From: an uncultured Oscillospiraceae bacterium | GTDB lineage: Bacteria > Bacillota > Clostridia > Oscillospirales > Oscillospiraceae | Direction of reading: 5' to 3' | Length of the DNA stretch: 22,515 nt | Assembly: GCA_910584835.1 (NCBI GenBank) | Contig: CAJUEG010000020.1 | Coordinates: forward strand, 15,426-37,940 | Shown here: positions 15,600-22,515 of the stretch, one piece after another | Layout of the letters: each line of letters starts with the position of its first letter | How positions within the stretch are numbered: position 1 is the stretch's first letter | Translations under genes and position numbers: made by a program | Notes under the pieces: model-generated | Databases searched by the model: none | Told to the model about the DNA's origin: nothing | What the model saw: only the letters and a program-made list of their open reading frames with translations

Positions 15600-16781
15600 T
15601 CAGGTGTGGCTGATGATCCGGGACAGCTGGGCGATCATGTCCCGGCCGTCCCAGATTGTGTCCATCTCCAGGGCCTGCCCCACAGGCACCACCCGGCTCA
15701 CGCCCCGGGCATGACGGGAGGCCAGAAAGGCGGCGGTCTCCCCGGGATCCACCCCCCCGCAGACGAGGGTCTGGGTCTTGGGGGAGAGGAGGGGCAGAAG
15801 CTGCTCAAGGCTTTGGACCTCTGTCTCGAAGAAAAGGCCGAAGCCCCCTTTCCACTCCATGGGAGCGGCGGGCCGGGCGGCCAGCCGGGAGACATAGACC
15901 AGGTTCCCGCCGTAGCGCTCCAGGACCGCGGCGGGCCCGGTCATGGCGCAGACGCAGAAGCGCTCATACTTCCGGGCGGCTTGGAACGGCCCCATGGGAT
16001 AGCGCTCCCCCGCCTCGGCGGCCAGGGCTTCCCACCAGCGGCGGCGCACCGGGTTCTCCCCTCCGTCCGCCAGCCACACCACAAGCTGGGGGCTGGAGCA
16101 GGCGTTTTGATCCATGAGATAGGTGTCGTTATAAAACCGGTGGGCCAGGGCCGCCAGCTCCGAGGGGGACAGCCCGGACAGGGCCTTTTGGTCCAGCAGG
16201 GCCAGGGACCAGCGGTCAGGGAAGGACACCGTCACCCCATGGGGCGGCATGGGAAGGCGCTCCACGGCCTCCACCGCGGCGTCCCCGCCCCAGATCACCC
16301 GGCCGTCGCATTGGGAGAGGTATCCGGCGGTGAGGCTGTCGTCCCGCTCGTAGGACAGAAATGAGCTGCGGGCCTTCACCGGGGCAAACCGGGGCAGGTC
16401 CAGCACCTTGCCCAGCACGGCGCACAGCCGCGCCTCTATCTCCCCCCGCCGGGTGGAGAGCCGGACCATGTTGGCGTTGCCCGCCAGAAGCCCGATGGCA
16501 AAGGAATAGGCGAACATGGCGGGCACATTGGAGGGGGCCACATGAAAGAGGAGCCCCCGGCCCAGCCGGGGAAGAGGACTCTCATGGCGCTTGGCCAGGG
16601 CCTCCAGGTGGGGGCGGCGGCACCAGAAGCCGAAGGCGGCCAGCTCCTCCCGCCCGCCGTGTTCCTTCCGCAGGGCGGCGGAAAGGGCCTCCAGAAAGTC
16701 CAGGGCCAGGGGAGCAAAGGGGGCCCAGGGCTCCGCCGATGGGCACTCCACCCCGGCCAGCAGCACGGCGTCATCCCTCAT
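15600..16781 (-). CDS. LuxC-like acyl-CoA / acyl-protein reductase
   Basis: A 393-residue protein of the LuxC acyl-CoA reductase family, which reduces an acyl thioester to an aldehyde with NADPH through an acyl-cysteine intermediate. The catalytic motif DQNACSSPQ is intact with Cys228, and the nucleotide-binding-like 'RVIWGGDAAVEAV' lies at 161-173. Another conserved stretch is 'HVAPSNVPAMFAYSFAIGLLAGNANMVR' region near 80-107. The protein is shorter than bioluminescence LuxC (about 480 residues), lacking part of the N-terminus. I place the start at ATG 16781, which overlaps the LuxE-like gene by 11 bases; a longer open frame upstream lies wholly inside that gene and is not supported. The acyl ligase follows after 21 bases. 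No luciferase (luxAB) genes are present, so bioluminescence is not implied. Confidence 0.9.
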   Translation of the reverse strand: MRDDAVLLAGVECPSAEPWAPFAPLALDFLEALSAALRKEHGGREELAAFGFWCRRPHLEALAKRHESPLPRLGRGLLFHVAPSNVPAMFAYSFAIGLLAGNANMVRLSTRRGEIEARLCAVLGKVLDLPRFAPVKARSSFLSYERDDSLTAGYLSQCDGRVIWGGDAAVEAVERLPMPPHGVTVSFPDRWSLALLDQKALSGLSPSELAALAHRFYNDTYLMDQNACSSPQLVVWLADGGENPVRRRWWEALAAEAGERYPMGPFQAARKYERFCVCAMTGPAAVLERYGGNLVYVSRLAARPAAPMEWKGGFGLFFETEVQSLEQLLPLLSPKTQTLVCGGVDPGETAAFLASRHARGVSRVVPVGQALEMDTIWDGRDMIAQLSRIISHT

Positions 16782-17844
16782 AGGTATCGCTGCACCCCCT
16801 GATTTCCGCCCGGGGCACCCGGCCCGTGACGGCAAAATATTTGCCCAGACGCCCGCAGGGGCAGTCGTCCTCCCCCAGCAGAACGCCCATATCCTCAGTG
16901 AGAAGGGAATGGCCCGGATAGGACAGGGGCAGCGGGGAGAGAACCTGTAGGACTCCCGGCTCTCCCGGCTCACACAGGCTGAAGTCGCCGGGCCTGCGCA
17001 CCAGCACGTCGGACCAGACGCTGGCATGGAGGCGGCCGCAGGGGCACTCCATATAGATGCAGCCCGTCTGCTCGGCCATGCCGTAGTAATCGCAGACCGT
17101 CTCCACCCCCAGGCTCTGGCGGACCCGCTCCTTGAACTGCGCCGGGGAGACCGCCTCCCCGGCCAGCTTCTTCCAGCCGCCGCCGTGGATCAAGACGCCG
17201 CCGGCAATGGCCAGTTCCTCGCCCAGGGCCTCCAGCGCCTGGACCACATGCTTCCAGACTATGTAGGTAAAGCCGAAGCACAGCACCCGCTCTCCCCTGT
17301 GGGCGCCCAGGAAATCCCGTATCCCTTTCAAATCCAGCCTCATCCCGTCGTCCAGGGCGTAGCAGCTTTGGGAGCCAAAGATGGAAAAGCCCAGGACGCC
17401 CGCCCCGCGGGCGGAGAACATGGCCCGGTCCCGCAGGACCTTTTTGCTGTCCAGCACCAGCAGGGGCAGCCGCCGCTCCCCGATAAAGTCGGAGACGATC
17501 CGATACAGCACCCGCTGCTGGGCGGCGGCGGTATCGGCGTCCAGAAAAATCCTGGACGCCCTCTGCCCCGTGGTGCCCGAGGAGGTGACGGTCTTAAACA
17601 CCGCATCCTCCGGCACGCTGCGCAGCTCCAGCTCCTTGAAGATTGAGACGGGCAGCATGGGAATTTCCGCCTCCTCCAGGCCGTCCTCTTCCCAATACCC
17701 CAGGGCGTCCAGCAGCCGCCGGTACTCCGGGCAGCGCGCCCGGTGCCGCCGGGTGAGGGCGGTAAGCTCCTCCCTGTAGAGCGCCGCCTTCTCCGCCTTG
17801 GACAGGGAATAGGGCCCCAGGCCCAGCAGAGTTTCCCGGTCCAT
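16771..17844 (-). CDS. LuxE-like acyl-protein synthetase
   Basis: A 357-residue member of the LuxE acyl-protein synthetase family, which adenylates a fatty acid and transfers it to an enzyme cysteine before passing it to LuxC. It has the P-loop-like SSGTTG (88-93), a HGGGWKK motif (220-226), and YYGMAEQTG (253-261), all characteristic of the family. Cysteine pairs occur at CPCG (267-270) and CPCG (328-331); the second is near the C-terminus, where LuxE carries its acyl-accepting cysteine. The start is ATG 17844 with GGAGG eight bases upstream. Its stop lies inside the LuxC-like gene, which is consistent with two proteins acting as a complex. Family assignment is strong. The physiological acyl group is unknown. 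Confidence 0.9.
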   Translation of the reverse strand: MDRETLLGLGPYSLSKAEKAALYREELTALTRRHRARCPEYRRLLDALGYWEEDGLEEAEIPMLPVSIFKELELRSVPEDAVFKTVTSSGTTGQRASRIFLDADTAAAQQRVLYRIVSDFIGERRLPLLVLDSKKVLRDRAMFSARGAGVLGFSIFGSQSCYALDDGMRLDLKGIRDFLGAHRGERVLCFGFTYIVWKHVVQALEALGEELAIAGGVLIHGGGWKKLAGEAVSPAQFKERVRQSLGVETVCDYYGMAEQTGCIYMECPCGRLHASVWSDVLVRRPGDFSLCEPGEPGVLQVLSPLPLSYPGHSLLTEDMGVLLGEDDCPCGRLGKYFAVTGRVPRAEIRGCSDTYEG

Positions 17845-17864
17845 CCCGCCGCCTCCTCTCTATT

Positions 17865-18488
17865 TCAAAGCGTGTAGCCCGCCCCGTGCCCGGGCCGGAT
17901 GGTGAGGCCGCGGGGCAGCGCGTCCAAAAAGGGCCGGGCGAATTTTTCGTAGTCCTCTTTGCTGCCGCCGGGCAGGCGGAGGACGGTCTCCTCCCCGGGG
18001 AGCAGGTAATCCCCGGAAAAAAGGGTGTTTTCATCCCAGAACAGCACGGCGCTTCCAGGCGTATGGCCGGGAAGGGGGACACAGCGGATGCGGTGCCCCC
18101 TCCAGGCGGTCTCATACGGTTTTGTGTAGGTGATGTCCGCCGCCCCGCAGGCAAAGGGGGGATAGGTCACGCCGGGCTTCCCGCGAAACGTGAGATAGAC
18201 CTCCATCATGGCGGACATGTTGATCCGGGGGTTTTGAAGGTTGGCGCTGCACGCGGCGGCGGCGACAACCTTCACCTCCGGCCACCGCGCGCGCAGGGCC
18301 GGCACTCCGGCCATGTGGTCGCAGTGTTCATGGGTGAGCAGCACCAGCTCCGGCGTCCACCCCAGCTCCTCCAGGCGCTCCGCGGGGCCTTTGGGGTCGT
18401 TGGGGTCTATGACCGCGCAGGCGCCCGCCTCCCCCAGCAGATAGCAGTTGCTCTCCGCCAGGGGATCTGTCCACAACGCCAGCTCCAC
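17865..18488 (-). CDS. Metallo-beta-lactamase-fold hydrolase (glyoxalase II-like, possible thioesterase)
   Basis: A 207-residue metallo-beta-lactamase-fold hydrolase. The zinc-ligand motif HEHCDH (53-58) is complete, and the remaining ligands are visible in 'GHTPGS' (H142), 'FSGD' (D160) and 'RPGHG' (H201). This set fits the glyoxalase II-like subgroup, which hydrolyses thioesters among other substrates. No signal peptide is visible, so it should be cytoplasmic. The start is a GTG at 18488, nine bases after the acyl-carrier-protein stop, with GAGG upstream. Sitting between the carrier-protein gene and the LuxE-like gene suggests release or editing of an acyl group from the carrier protein, but this is inference from context. 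The exact substrate is unknown. Confidence 0.85.
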   Translation of the reverse strand: MELALWTDPLAESNCYLLGEAGACAVIDPNDPKGPAERLEELGWTPELVLLTHEHCDHMAGVPALRARWPEVKVVAAAACSANLQNPRINMSAMMEVYLTFRGKPGVTYPPFACGAADITYTKPYETAWRGHRIRCVPLPGHTPGSAVLFWDENTLFSGDYLLPGEETVLRLPGGSKEDYEKFARPFLDALPRGLTIRPGHGAGYTL

Positions 18489-18497
18489 CGCAGGACC

Positions 18498-18734
18498 TCA
18501 GAGCTCCACGCCGTATTTGGCCAGGATCTCCTTGCCCTTTTCGTAGGAGGAAAAGTCCAGCAGGTCCGGGGTGCTGATGCTGATGCCGTAAGTCTCCTCC
18601 ATGGCGCTCATCAGCTCCATGTGACCCACGGAGTCCCAGGCGAGGATGCCCCTGTATTTCAAGCCGGGCAGCTCCTCCTTCGTGACGGGGAAGGAATCCA
18701 GAAACATCTTGTCGTATTTTTCCAGGTTCGTCAT
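18498..18734 (-). CDS. Stand-alone acyl carrier protein
   Basis: A 78-residue carrier protein. The phosphopantetheine attachment motif is WDSVGHMEL with Ser35, and the sequence ends in a helix 'DLLDFSSYEKGKEILAKYG' that fits helix IV of the family. The protein is acidic and of normal size. I choose ATG 18734, with AAGGAG about eight bases upstream; a longer open frame to 18785 has no better ribosome binding site and would extend into the intergenic region after the CoA-transferase. It sits between the CoA-transferase and the hydrolase genes, so it is likely the carrier on which the LuxC/LuxE and ligase enzymes act. Confidence 0.9.
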   Translation of the reverse strand: MTNLEKYDKMFLDSFPVTKEELPGLKYRGILAWDSVGHMELMSAMEETYGISISTPDLLDFSSYEKGKEILAKYGVEL

Positions 18735-18788
18735 GGTATGTACTCCTTGCTCTATCGTGATGCGGACGGGCGGCAGGCGCCGCAAACC

Positions 18789-20087
18789 TTAAAAGGCGCA
18801 GTGGAAGCGCTTCTCAAACTCCTCGATAAGGGGGGCGCGGAAGCCGGGATGGGCGATGGCGATGAGGTTCCGGGCCCGTTGACGCAGGGTCTCCCCCTTC
18901 AGATGGGCAATGCCGTATTCGGTGACGGCGTAATCCACGTCGCAGCGGCAGGTGGTGACGGCGCTGCCGTGATCCAGGAAGGGGACGATCTTGGATACGG
19001 TCCCCTTGGCGGCGGTGGAGGGGAAGGCCATGATGGACACGCCGCCCTTGGAGGCGGAAGCGCCCCGGACGAAGTCCACCTGCCCGCCGGTGCCGGAAAT
19101 CTGCTTCAGCCCCACGGACTCGGAGGCCACCTGGCCCATCAGGTCAATCTGGACGCAGGAGTTGATGGAGATCAGGTTGTCGTTCTGCGCAATGACATAG
19201 GGATCGTTCACATAGTCCACGGGCTGCATCTCCACGTCGGGGTTTTTGTTGACGAAGTCGTAGAGGCGCCTGGTGCCCATCAGGAAGGTGACCACGAATT
19301 TGCCCGGCTTCAGCGTCTTTTTGGCGTTGGTGATCACCCCGGCCTCGGCCAGCTCCACCACGCCGTCGGAGAACATCTCGGAGTGTATGCCCAGATCCTT
19401 CTTGTCCTTCAGGAAGAGGAGCACGGCGTCGGGGATGGCGCCGATCCCCAGCTGGAGGGTGGCCCCGTCGGGGATCAGCGCGGCGCAGTTGCTGCCGATG
19501 GCCTTTTCCACATCGCCGATCCTGCCCTGGGGCAGCTCAATGACGGGCTCGTCATGCTCTACGAACACGTCGATATCCTCCACGGACAGCTCGGTGCCTC
19601 CATAGGTGTACGGCATGGAGGGATTGACCTGGGCAATGACGGTTTTAGCGGTCCTGACTGCCTCCAGCGTGTAGTCGCAGGACACGCCCAGGGAGACCCT
19701 GCCCGCCTCATTGGGCGGGGTGACGCTGATGAGGGCCACGTCCACCGGCAGGGTGGTGTGGAACAGCCTGGGGATTTCGAAGAAGAAGCAGGGAGTAAAA
19801 TCCCCCTGGCCGCTCTCCACCGCCCTGCGGGTGGAGCCGCCCACGAAAAGGGAGTTGTGGCGGAAGTGCCCGGCGTTCTCGGGCAGGCAGTACGCGCCCT
19901 TGCCCATGGCGACCATGTGGACGATCTCTACATCCTTGTAAGCCGCGGCGTTTTCCACCATCTTGTCCACCAGATAAACGGGCTCGCCGCAGGCGTGTTC
20001 CAGCGCCACCCGGTCGCCGGATTTGATTCTGCCGACGGCTTCCTCCGCCGTCATGGTGTGTTCCTTATAATAGGTCTGCCAGCTCAT
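18789..20087 (-). CDS. abfT: 4-hydroxybutyrate CoA-transferase
   Basis: A 432-residue class I CoA-transferase of the AbfT/Cat2 type, which moves CoA from acetyl-CoA or butyryl-CoA to 4-hydroxybutyrate. The catalytic glutamate is visible in GIHSEMFSDG (E237), close to the position known in the Clostridium aminobutyricum enzyme. Other conserved pieces are 'GGTELSVEDID', 'LQLGIGAIPDAV', and the C-terminal 'CRCDVDYAVTEYGIAHLKG' and 'LIAIAHPGFR' segments. The length is normal for the family. The start is ATG 20087 with GGAG about ten bases upstream. With the 4-hydroxybutyryl-CoA dehydratase at the right edge, it supplies the first two steps from 4-hydroxybutyrate to crotonyl-CoA. Here it sits inside the minus-strand run together with the carrier protein and LuxC/LuxE-like genes, not immediately next to the dehydratase. 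Confidence 0.93.
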   Translation of the reverse strand: MSWQTYYKEHTMTAEEAVGRIKSGDRVALEHACGEPVYLVDKMVENAAAYKDVEIVHMVAMGKGAYCLPENAGHFRHNSLFVGGSTRRAVESGQGDFTPCFFFEIPRLFHTTLPVDVALISVTPPNEAGRVSLGVSCDYTLEAVRTAKTVIAQVNPSMPYTYGGTELSVEDIDVFVEHDEPVIELPQGRIGDVEKAIGSNCAALIPDGATLQLGIGAIPDAVLLFLKDKKDLGIHSEMFSDGVVELAEAGVITNAKKTLKPGKFVVTFLMGTRRLYDFVNKNPDVEMQPVDYVNDPYVIAQNDNLISINSCVQIDLMGQVASESVGLKQISGTGGQVDFVRGASASKGGVSIMAFPSTAAKGTVSKIVPFLDHGSAVTTCRCDVDYAVTEYGIAHLKGETLRQRARNLIAIAHPGFRAPLIEEFEKRFHCAF

Positions 20088-20117
20088 GGCTGTATCACTC
20101 CTGTTGCTTTAATTTCT

Positions 20118-20139
20118 GCCCCGTCCCGGCGGGCGGGGC
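20118..20139 (-). other. GC-rich hairpin between the FabZ-like fusion and CoA-transferase genes
   Basis: GCCCCG (20118-20123) pairs with CGGGGC (20134-20139), with an inner three-base stem. No U-rich tract follows on the minus strand, so it looks more like a processing or stabilising element than a terminator. Weak evidence. Confidence 0.3.
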
Positions 20140-20151
20140 CGGTCGGGACGC

Positions 20152-20883
20152 TTATCGGAACGCCAGCCGAAGCTCTATGTCCGCGGCCAGCTCCCCCTGT
20201 ACGAATACCTGCCCCCGGCAGAGGGCGGTGCCCAGTTCGGGCCGCTCCTCCAGCAGGGAGGCGTGGATCTCCAGGGTGTCGCCGGGCAGAACCCTGCGGT
20301 GGAACCCGGCCTTTCGGATGCCCATCAAAAGCGGGGCCTTCCCGGCGTACCGGTCCAGGGCCAGCAGAAACAGCCCGGCCGCCTGGGCGGCGGCCTCCAC
20401 CAGCAGGACGCCTGGAAAGGTGGGGGAGCCGGGGAAGTGGCCCTGGAAAACGGGCAGGCCGGGCGCGGCGTAAAAGGACGCCGTCACCGATTCGCCGGGC
20501 ACCAGGCGGTCGGCCGTATCCACCAGCAGCATGGGGTCCCGGTGGGGCAGGAGGGCCAGCACCCCCTCGTGGTCCAGGCTTCGGCCGCGTTGGGCCTCTC
20601 CGGCCCGGCTCAGGGCCTCCAAGCGCTCCTTGGCGGGCAGCAGGTCCTCCCAGCCGCACAGATAGACCAGCCTTCCCGCCGGGAGGGCCAGGCCGCCCAC
20701 ATCGGCGCAGCGGCTGGAACAGCCGCAGACCACCACCACGGCGGGATAGGGGACGCCGGGCCGGGCGGGAACCAGCGCCAGATCAGGCAGAAGGCTCTCC
20801 AGCCGCTTGACCAGGGCCACCCGGTCGTAGCGCGGGTTGCAGCCGCCGCAATAGCGCACGCCGATCCCGGTCTTACTGTCCAT
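20152..20883 (-). CDS. Fusion of a CGGC-type cysteine domain and a FabZ-like hotdog dehydratase
   Basis: A 243-residue protein with two unrelated parts. Residues about 5-85 have the CGGC-type motif YCGGCNPRYDR (11-21) and a second cysteine cluster CGCSSRC (53-59), resembling CGGC-domain or redox/Fe-S-binding proteins. Residues about 105-243 are a FabZ-type 3-hydroxyacyl dehydratase hotdog: LLPHRDPMLLVD (111-122), GHFPG with catalytic His149, and LLVEAAAQ with Glu163. Both catalytic residues are present. I choose ATG 20883 rather than the in-frame GTG at 20892. Neither has a strong ribosome binding site; the gene overlaps the NifU-like stop and is probably coupled. A FabZ-like domain beside a carrier protein suggests action on acyl-thioesters, and the N-terminal cysteines may bind metal or support redox. 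The combination is unusual to me. Confidence 0.85.
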   Translation of the reverse strand: MDSKTGIGVRYCGGCNPRYDRVALVKRLESLLPDLALVPARPGVPYPAVVVVCGCSSRCADVGGLALPAGRLVYLCGWEDLLPAKERLEALSRAGEAQRGRSLDHEGVLALLPHRDPMLLVDTADRLVPGESVTASFYAAPGLPVFQGHFPGSPTFPGVLLVEAAAQAAGLFLLALDRYAGKAPLLMGIRKAGFHRRVLPGDTLEIHASLLEERPELGTALCRGQVFVQGELAADIELRLAFR

Positions 20884-21157
20884 GGCGGGCACGGATCACG
20901 GCTCTGGCCTGCTCCAGCAGCTCATCGCTGACGTCCTGGATCAGCACCGCCTGCGTCACCCCCGGCACGCGCTCCACCAGGACGCTCTGAATCAGCTCCT
21001 CGGTGGTCAGGTCGGCGGCGGGGCAGCCGGCGCAGCGGCCCTTGAACCGAAAGCGGACGACGCCGCCGGAAACATCGGCCACCTCCAGCTCGCCGCCGTG
21101 GCTGCGCAGGGTGGGACGGACATACTGATCCAGCGCGGCCTCAATTTCTTCGCGCAT
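20873..21157 (-). CDS. NifU-like Fe-S cluster scaffold domain protein
   Basis: A 94-residue protein with the NifU C-terminal domain. The N-terminal 'VRPTLRSHGGELEV' (13-26) matches the conserved 'vRP.L..dGGd.el' start, and the cluster-binding CxxC is CAGC at 42-45. This domain alone (Nfu-type) passes Fe-S clusters to target proteins. The start is ATG 21157 with AAGGAGG eight bases upstream. It overlaps the CGGC/FabZ-like fusion gene by 11 bases. Downstream of the 4Fe-4S 4-hydroxybutyryl-CoA dehydratase, it could help mature that enzyme or the cysteine-rich fusion next door. Nitrogen fixation is not implied. Confidence 0.92.
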   Translation of the reverse strand: MREEIEAALDQYVRPTLRSHGGELEVADVSGGVVRFRFKGRCAGCPAADLTTEELIQSVLVERVPGVTQAVLIQDVSDELLEQARAVIRARHGQ

Positions 21158-21200
21158 GGTGACTGCCTCCTTTGGGCCCGTTCCGGGCGTTGAGATAAAG

Positions 21201-21230
21201 GGAAGGGCGGCGGAATTCCGCTGCCCTTCC
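21201..21230 (-). terminator. Hairpin terminator after 4-hydroxybutyryl-CoA dehydratase
   Basis: The sequence is a near-perfect inverted repeat: 13-bp stem with one G-U wobble and a four-base AATT loop. On the minus strand it lies 34 bases after the dehydratase stop and is followed by CTTTATCTC, which is T-rich. It probably ends or attenuates the dehydratase transcript before the NifU-like gene. A small GCCCG-GAA-CGGGC hairpin just upstream of the NifU-like gene's ribosome binding site is also visible. Confidence 0.65.
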
Positions 21231-21264
21231 GCGAAAACAGACTCTTCTTATCCCTGGAGCGGGA

Positions 21265-22515
21265 TCACTCCTCAATGTGGGCGATAGCCTTTGCCAGCGC
21301 CTTCTTGTGGGCCAGATTGCCCTGCCGGGAGATCATGATGCGCTGCGCCTGGGGGGAGCCCGCGCCGTGCATGGACTCCGTGCGGTAGCCCACGGCGGCG
21401 GTGCCCAGGGACAGGTTCTCGATGAGCCGCAGGATGCGCAGCCGGTTCTCGGTGGAAACGGCGTTCACGCCCTTCAGGTACTTGTCGATGACGGGGCCCA
21501 GCTTGGTATCCCGGAGGTCGGCCTCGCCGGGGGCGGTGACCATCAGGCCGCCGGCAATGTCCTCGGCCAGGCGGACAATCTCATAGGGGAAGCGGGTGAC
21601 GTTCTGCTTGCACACGTTGGCCAGCAGCAGGTCGATCATGTAGTTGCCGCTCTCGGTGGGGTGGCCCTCGGCGGAGCAGGCGATGCCGCAGCAGTAGAGG
21701 GTCTCGTTCAGGTGGGTCATTTCGATGAGCTTGTCCTTGATGTGGCTGGCCTTGGCCGCGCCGTTATAGTCGGCGGCCACGGCGGCGGCGCCGATCAGCA
21801 CGTCGCCCACGCCCACCTTGCACCCGCCGTAGCTCTGGCGGTGGTAGCCGGCGAAGCGCTCCACCAGCATGCCGGCGAACTCGGTCTCGCCGTTGAGGAA
21901 AATGCGGTCGTTGGGCACGAATACGTGGTCAAAGACGGTGAGCGCCTCCACGCCGCCGAACTCGCTGTTGCCCACGTCCAGCTCGCCGCCCTCCAGCTTC
22001 CGGGTGTCGCAGGACTGGCGGCCGATGATCATAAACAGGCCCTCGGTGTTCAGGGGCACGGCAAAGGAGATGGCATAATCCTTGTCGTCCGGCCCCATGG
22101 ACTGGGTGGGCATGACAATGACCTCGTGGGAGTTGATGATGCCGGTCTGATGGGCCTTGGCGCCGCACACAACCACGCCGTCGGGGCGGCGCTCCACCAC
22201 ATGGAGGAACAGGTCGGGGTCGGCCTGCGCGTGGGGGGGCAGGGAGCGGTCGCCCTTGGTGTCGGTCATGGCGCCGTCCACAGTCAGGTCGTTCTCCTGG
22301 CAATAGAGCATGAACTTCTTAAAGTTCTCATGGTAGCTGGTGCCGTACTTCTTGTCGATCTCATAGGTGGTGGAGTACTCGGCGTTGAAGGCGTCCATAC
22401 CCACGCAGCGCTGGAAGCAGGCGGCGGTCTTCTGGCCCAGCAGGCGCTGCATCTTCACCTTGTTGCGCAGGTCCTCGGTGGAGCGGTGGATGTGGGTGAA
22501 GCGGTTGATGCGCTC
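21265..22515 (-). CDS. abfD: 4-hydroxybutyryl-CoA dehydratase / vinylacetyl-CoA isomerase, N-terminus cut by the window edge
   Basis: This is the C-terminal 416 residues of 4-hydroxybutyryl-CoA dehydratase (AbfD), a 4Fe-4S and FAD enzyme that converts 4-hydroxybutyryl-CoA to crotonyl-CoA by a radical mechanism. The Fe-S ligands known in the Clostridium aminobutyricum enzyme are all present: CFQRC (corresponding to C99 and C103), the His in AGYHRQS (H292) and the Cys in YGGCKVG (C299). The C-terminal 'GAGSPQAQRIMI' is also typical. By comparison with that family about 65-70 N-terminal residues lie off the right edge. The GTG at 22458 is not the true start; the frame is open to the window end. 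It is the entry enzyme of 4-aminobutyrate/4-hydroxybutyrate fermentation to butyrate. Confidence 0.96.
   Translation of the reverse strand, partial: ERINRFTHIHRSTEDLRNKVKMQRLLGQKTAACFQRCVGMDAFNAEYSTTYEIDKKYGTSYHENFKKFMLYCQENDLTVDGAMTDTKGDRSLPPHAQADPDLFLHVVERRPDGVVVCGAKAHQTGIINSHEVIVMPTQSMGPDDKDYAISFAVPLNTEGLFMIIGRQSCDTRKLEGGELDVGNSEFGGVEALTVFDHVFVPNDRIFLNGETEFAGMLVERFAGYHRQSYGGCKVGVGDVLIGAAAVAADYNGAAKASHIKDKLIEMTHLNETLYCCGIACSAEGHPTESGNYMIDLLLANVCKQNVTRFPYEIVRLAEDIAGGLMVTAPGEADLRDTKLGPVIDKYLKGVNAVSTENRLRILRLIENLSLGTAAVGYRTESMHGAGSPQAQRIMISRQGNLAHKKALAKAIAHIEE

Noticed and set aside
15600..17027. Longer LuxC-like protein starting at 17027
   Set aside because: The extra N-terminal codons lie wholly inside the LuxE-like gene and give a low-complexity Cys/Ser/Arg-rich translation; ATG 16781 fits the family and overlap pattern.
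14139..17844. A bioluminescence (lux) operon
   Set aside because: LuxC- and LuxE-like genes are present, but no luxA or luxB gene and no LuxD-type thioesterase are in the window.
17886..20810. 974-codon plus-strand open frame antisense to several metabolic genes
   Set aside because: It spans several well-supported minus-strand genes, its translation is Gly/His/Val-rich with no family resemblance, and long stop-free antisense frames are expected at this GC content.
20873..21157. Nitrogen-fixation gene nifU
   Set aside because: Only the C-terminal NifU domain is present, as in general Fe-S carriers, and no nif genes are nearby.

Overview
The window is high-GC DNA (hand-counted 60-base lines run to about 73% GC in the structural genes) with tightly packed genes, strong GGAGG-type ribosome binding sites, several GTG/TTG starts and frequent 1-13 base overlaps. 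The 4-hydroxybutyryl-CoA dehydratase and 4-hydroxybutyrate CoA-transferase, a MalT-like LuxR regulator of a kind I associate with gut Clostridia, and the base composition suggest an anaerobic, butyrate-forming Clostridia member (Oscillospiraceae-like). The taxonomic call is inference. There is no rRNA, tRNA, CRISPR array or insertion sequence that I can support.

Region 1 (1-11629, + strand) is the distal part of an extracellular contractile injection system (eCIS; the Afp/PVC/MAC family of phage-tail-like particles). In order it encodes a small unrecognised protein, a CIS tube-initiator/Afp7-like protein without LysM, a gpD-like spike hub, a gpV-like spike, a gp25-like wedge protein, two baseplate-J-like proteins, a gpI-like tail protein, the AAA+ ATPase typical of eCIS, and a protein with the eCIS core domain (DUF4157). 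Sheath, tube, fibre and tape-measure genes are not in the window and presumably lie to the left. The DUF4157 protein carries a C-terminal domain of clearly lower GC with a Q..CG...H...D/N arrangement that looks like a papain/C39-like cysteine peptidase. It is the best candidate for the cargo or toxin.

Region 2 (11671-14016, + strand) is a MalT-like LuxR-family regulator with an N-terminal P-loop NTPase and a C-terminal helix-turn-helix. It follows the effector closely and is a plausible controller of the cluster. Two long perfect hairpins at 14024-14134 separate it from the convergent minus-strand genes.

Region 3 (14139-21157, - strand, read right to left) is a compact run of eight genes: NifU-like Fe-S scaffold, a CGGC-domain/FabZ-like hotdog fusion, 4-hydroxybutyrate CoA-transferase, a 78-residue acyl carrier protein, a metallo-beta-lactamase-fold hydrolase, LuxE-like acyl-protein synthetase, LuxC-like acyl reductase and an AMP-forming acyl ligase. 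Together these could activate an acyl chain, hold it on a carrier protein or enzyme cysteine and reduce it to an aldehyde. No luciferase genes are present. The product is unknown.

Region 4 (21265-22515, - strand) is the C-terminal part of 4-hydroxybutyryl-CoA dehydratase, cut by the window edge and followed by a terminator-like hairpin. With the CoA-transferase it gives two steps of the 4-hydroxybutyrate to crotonyl-CoA/butyrate route.
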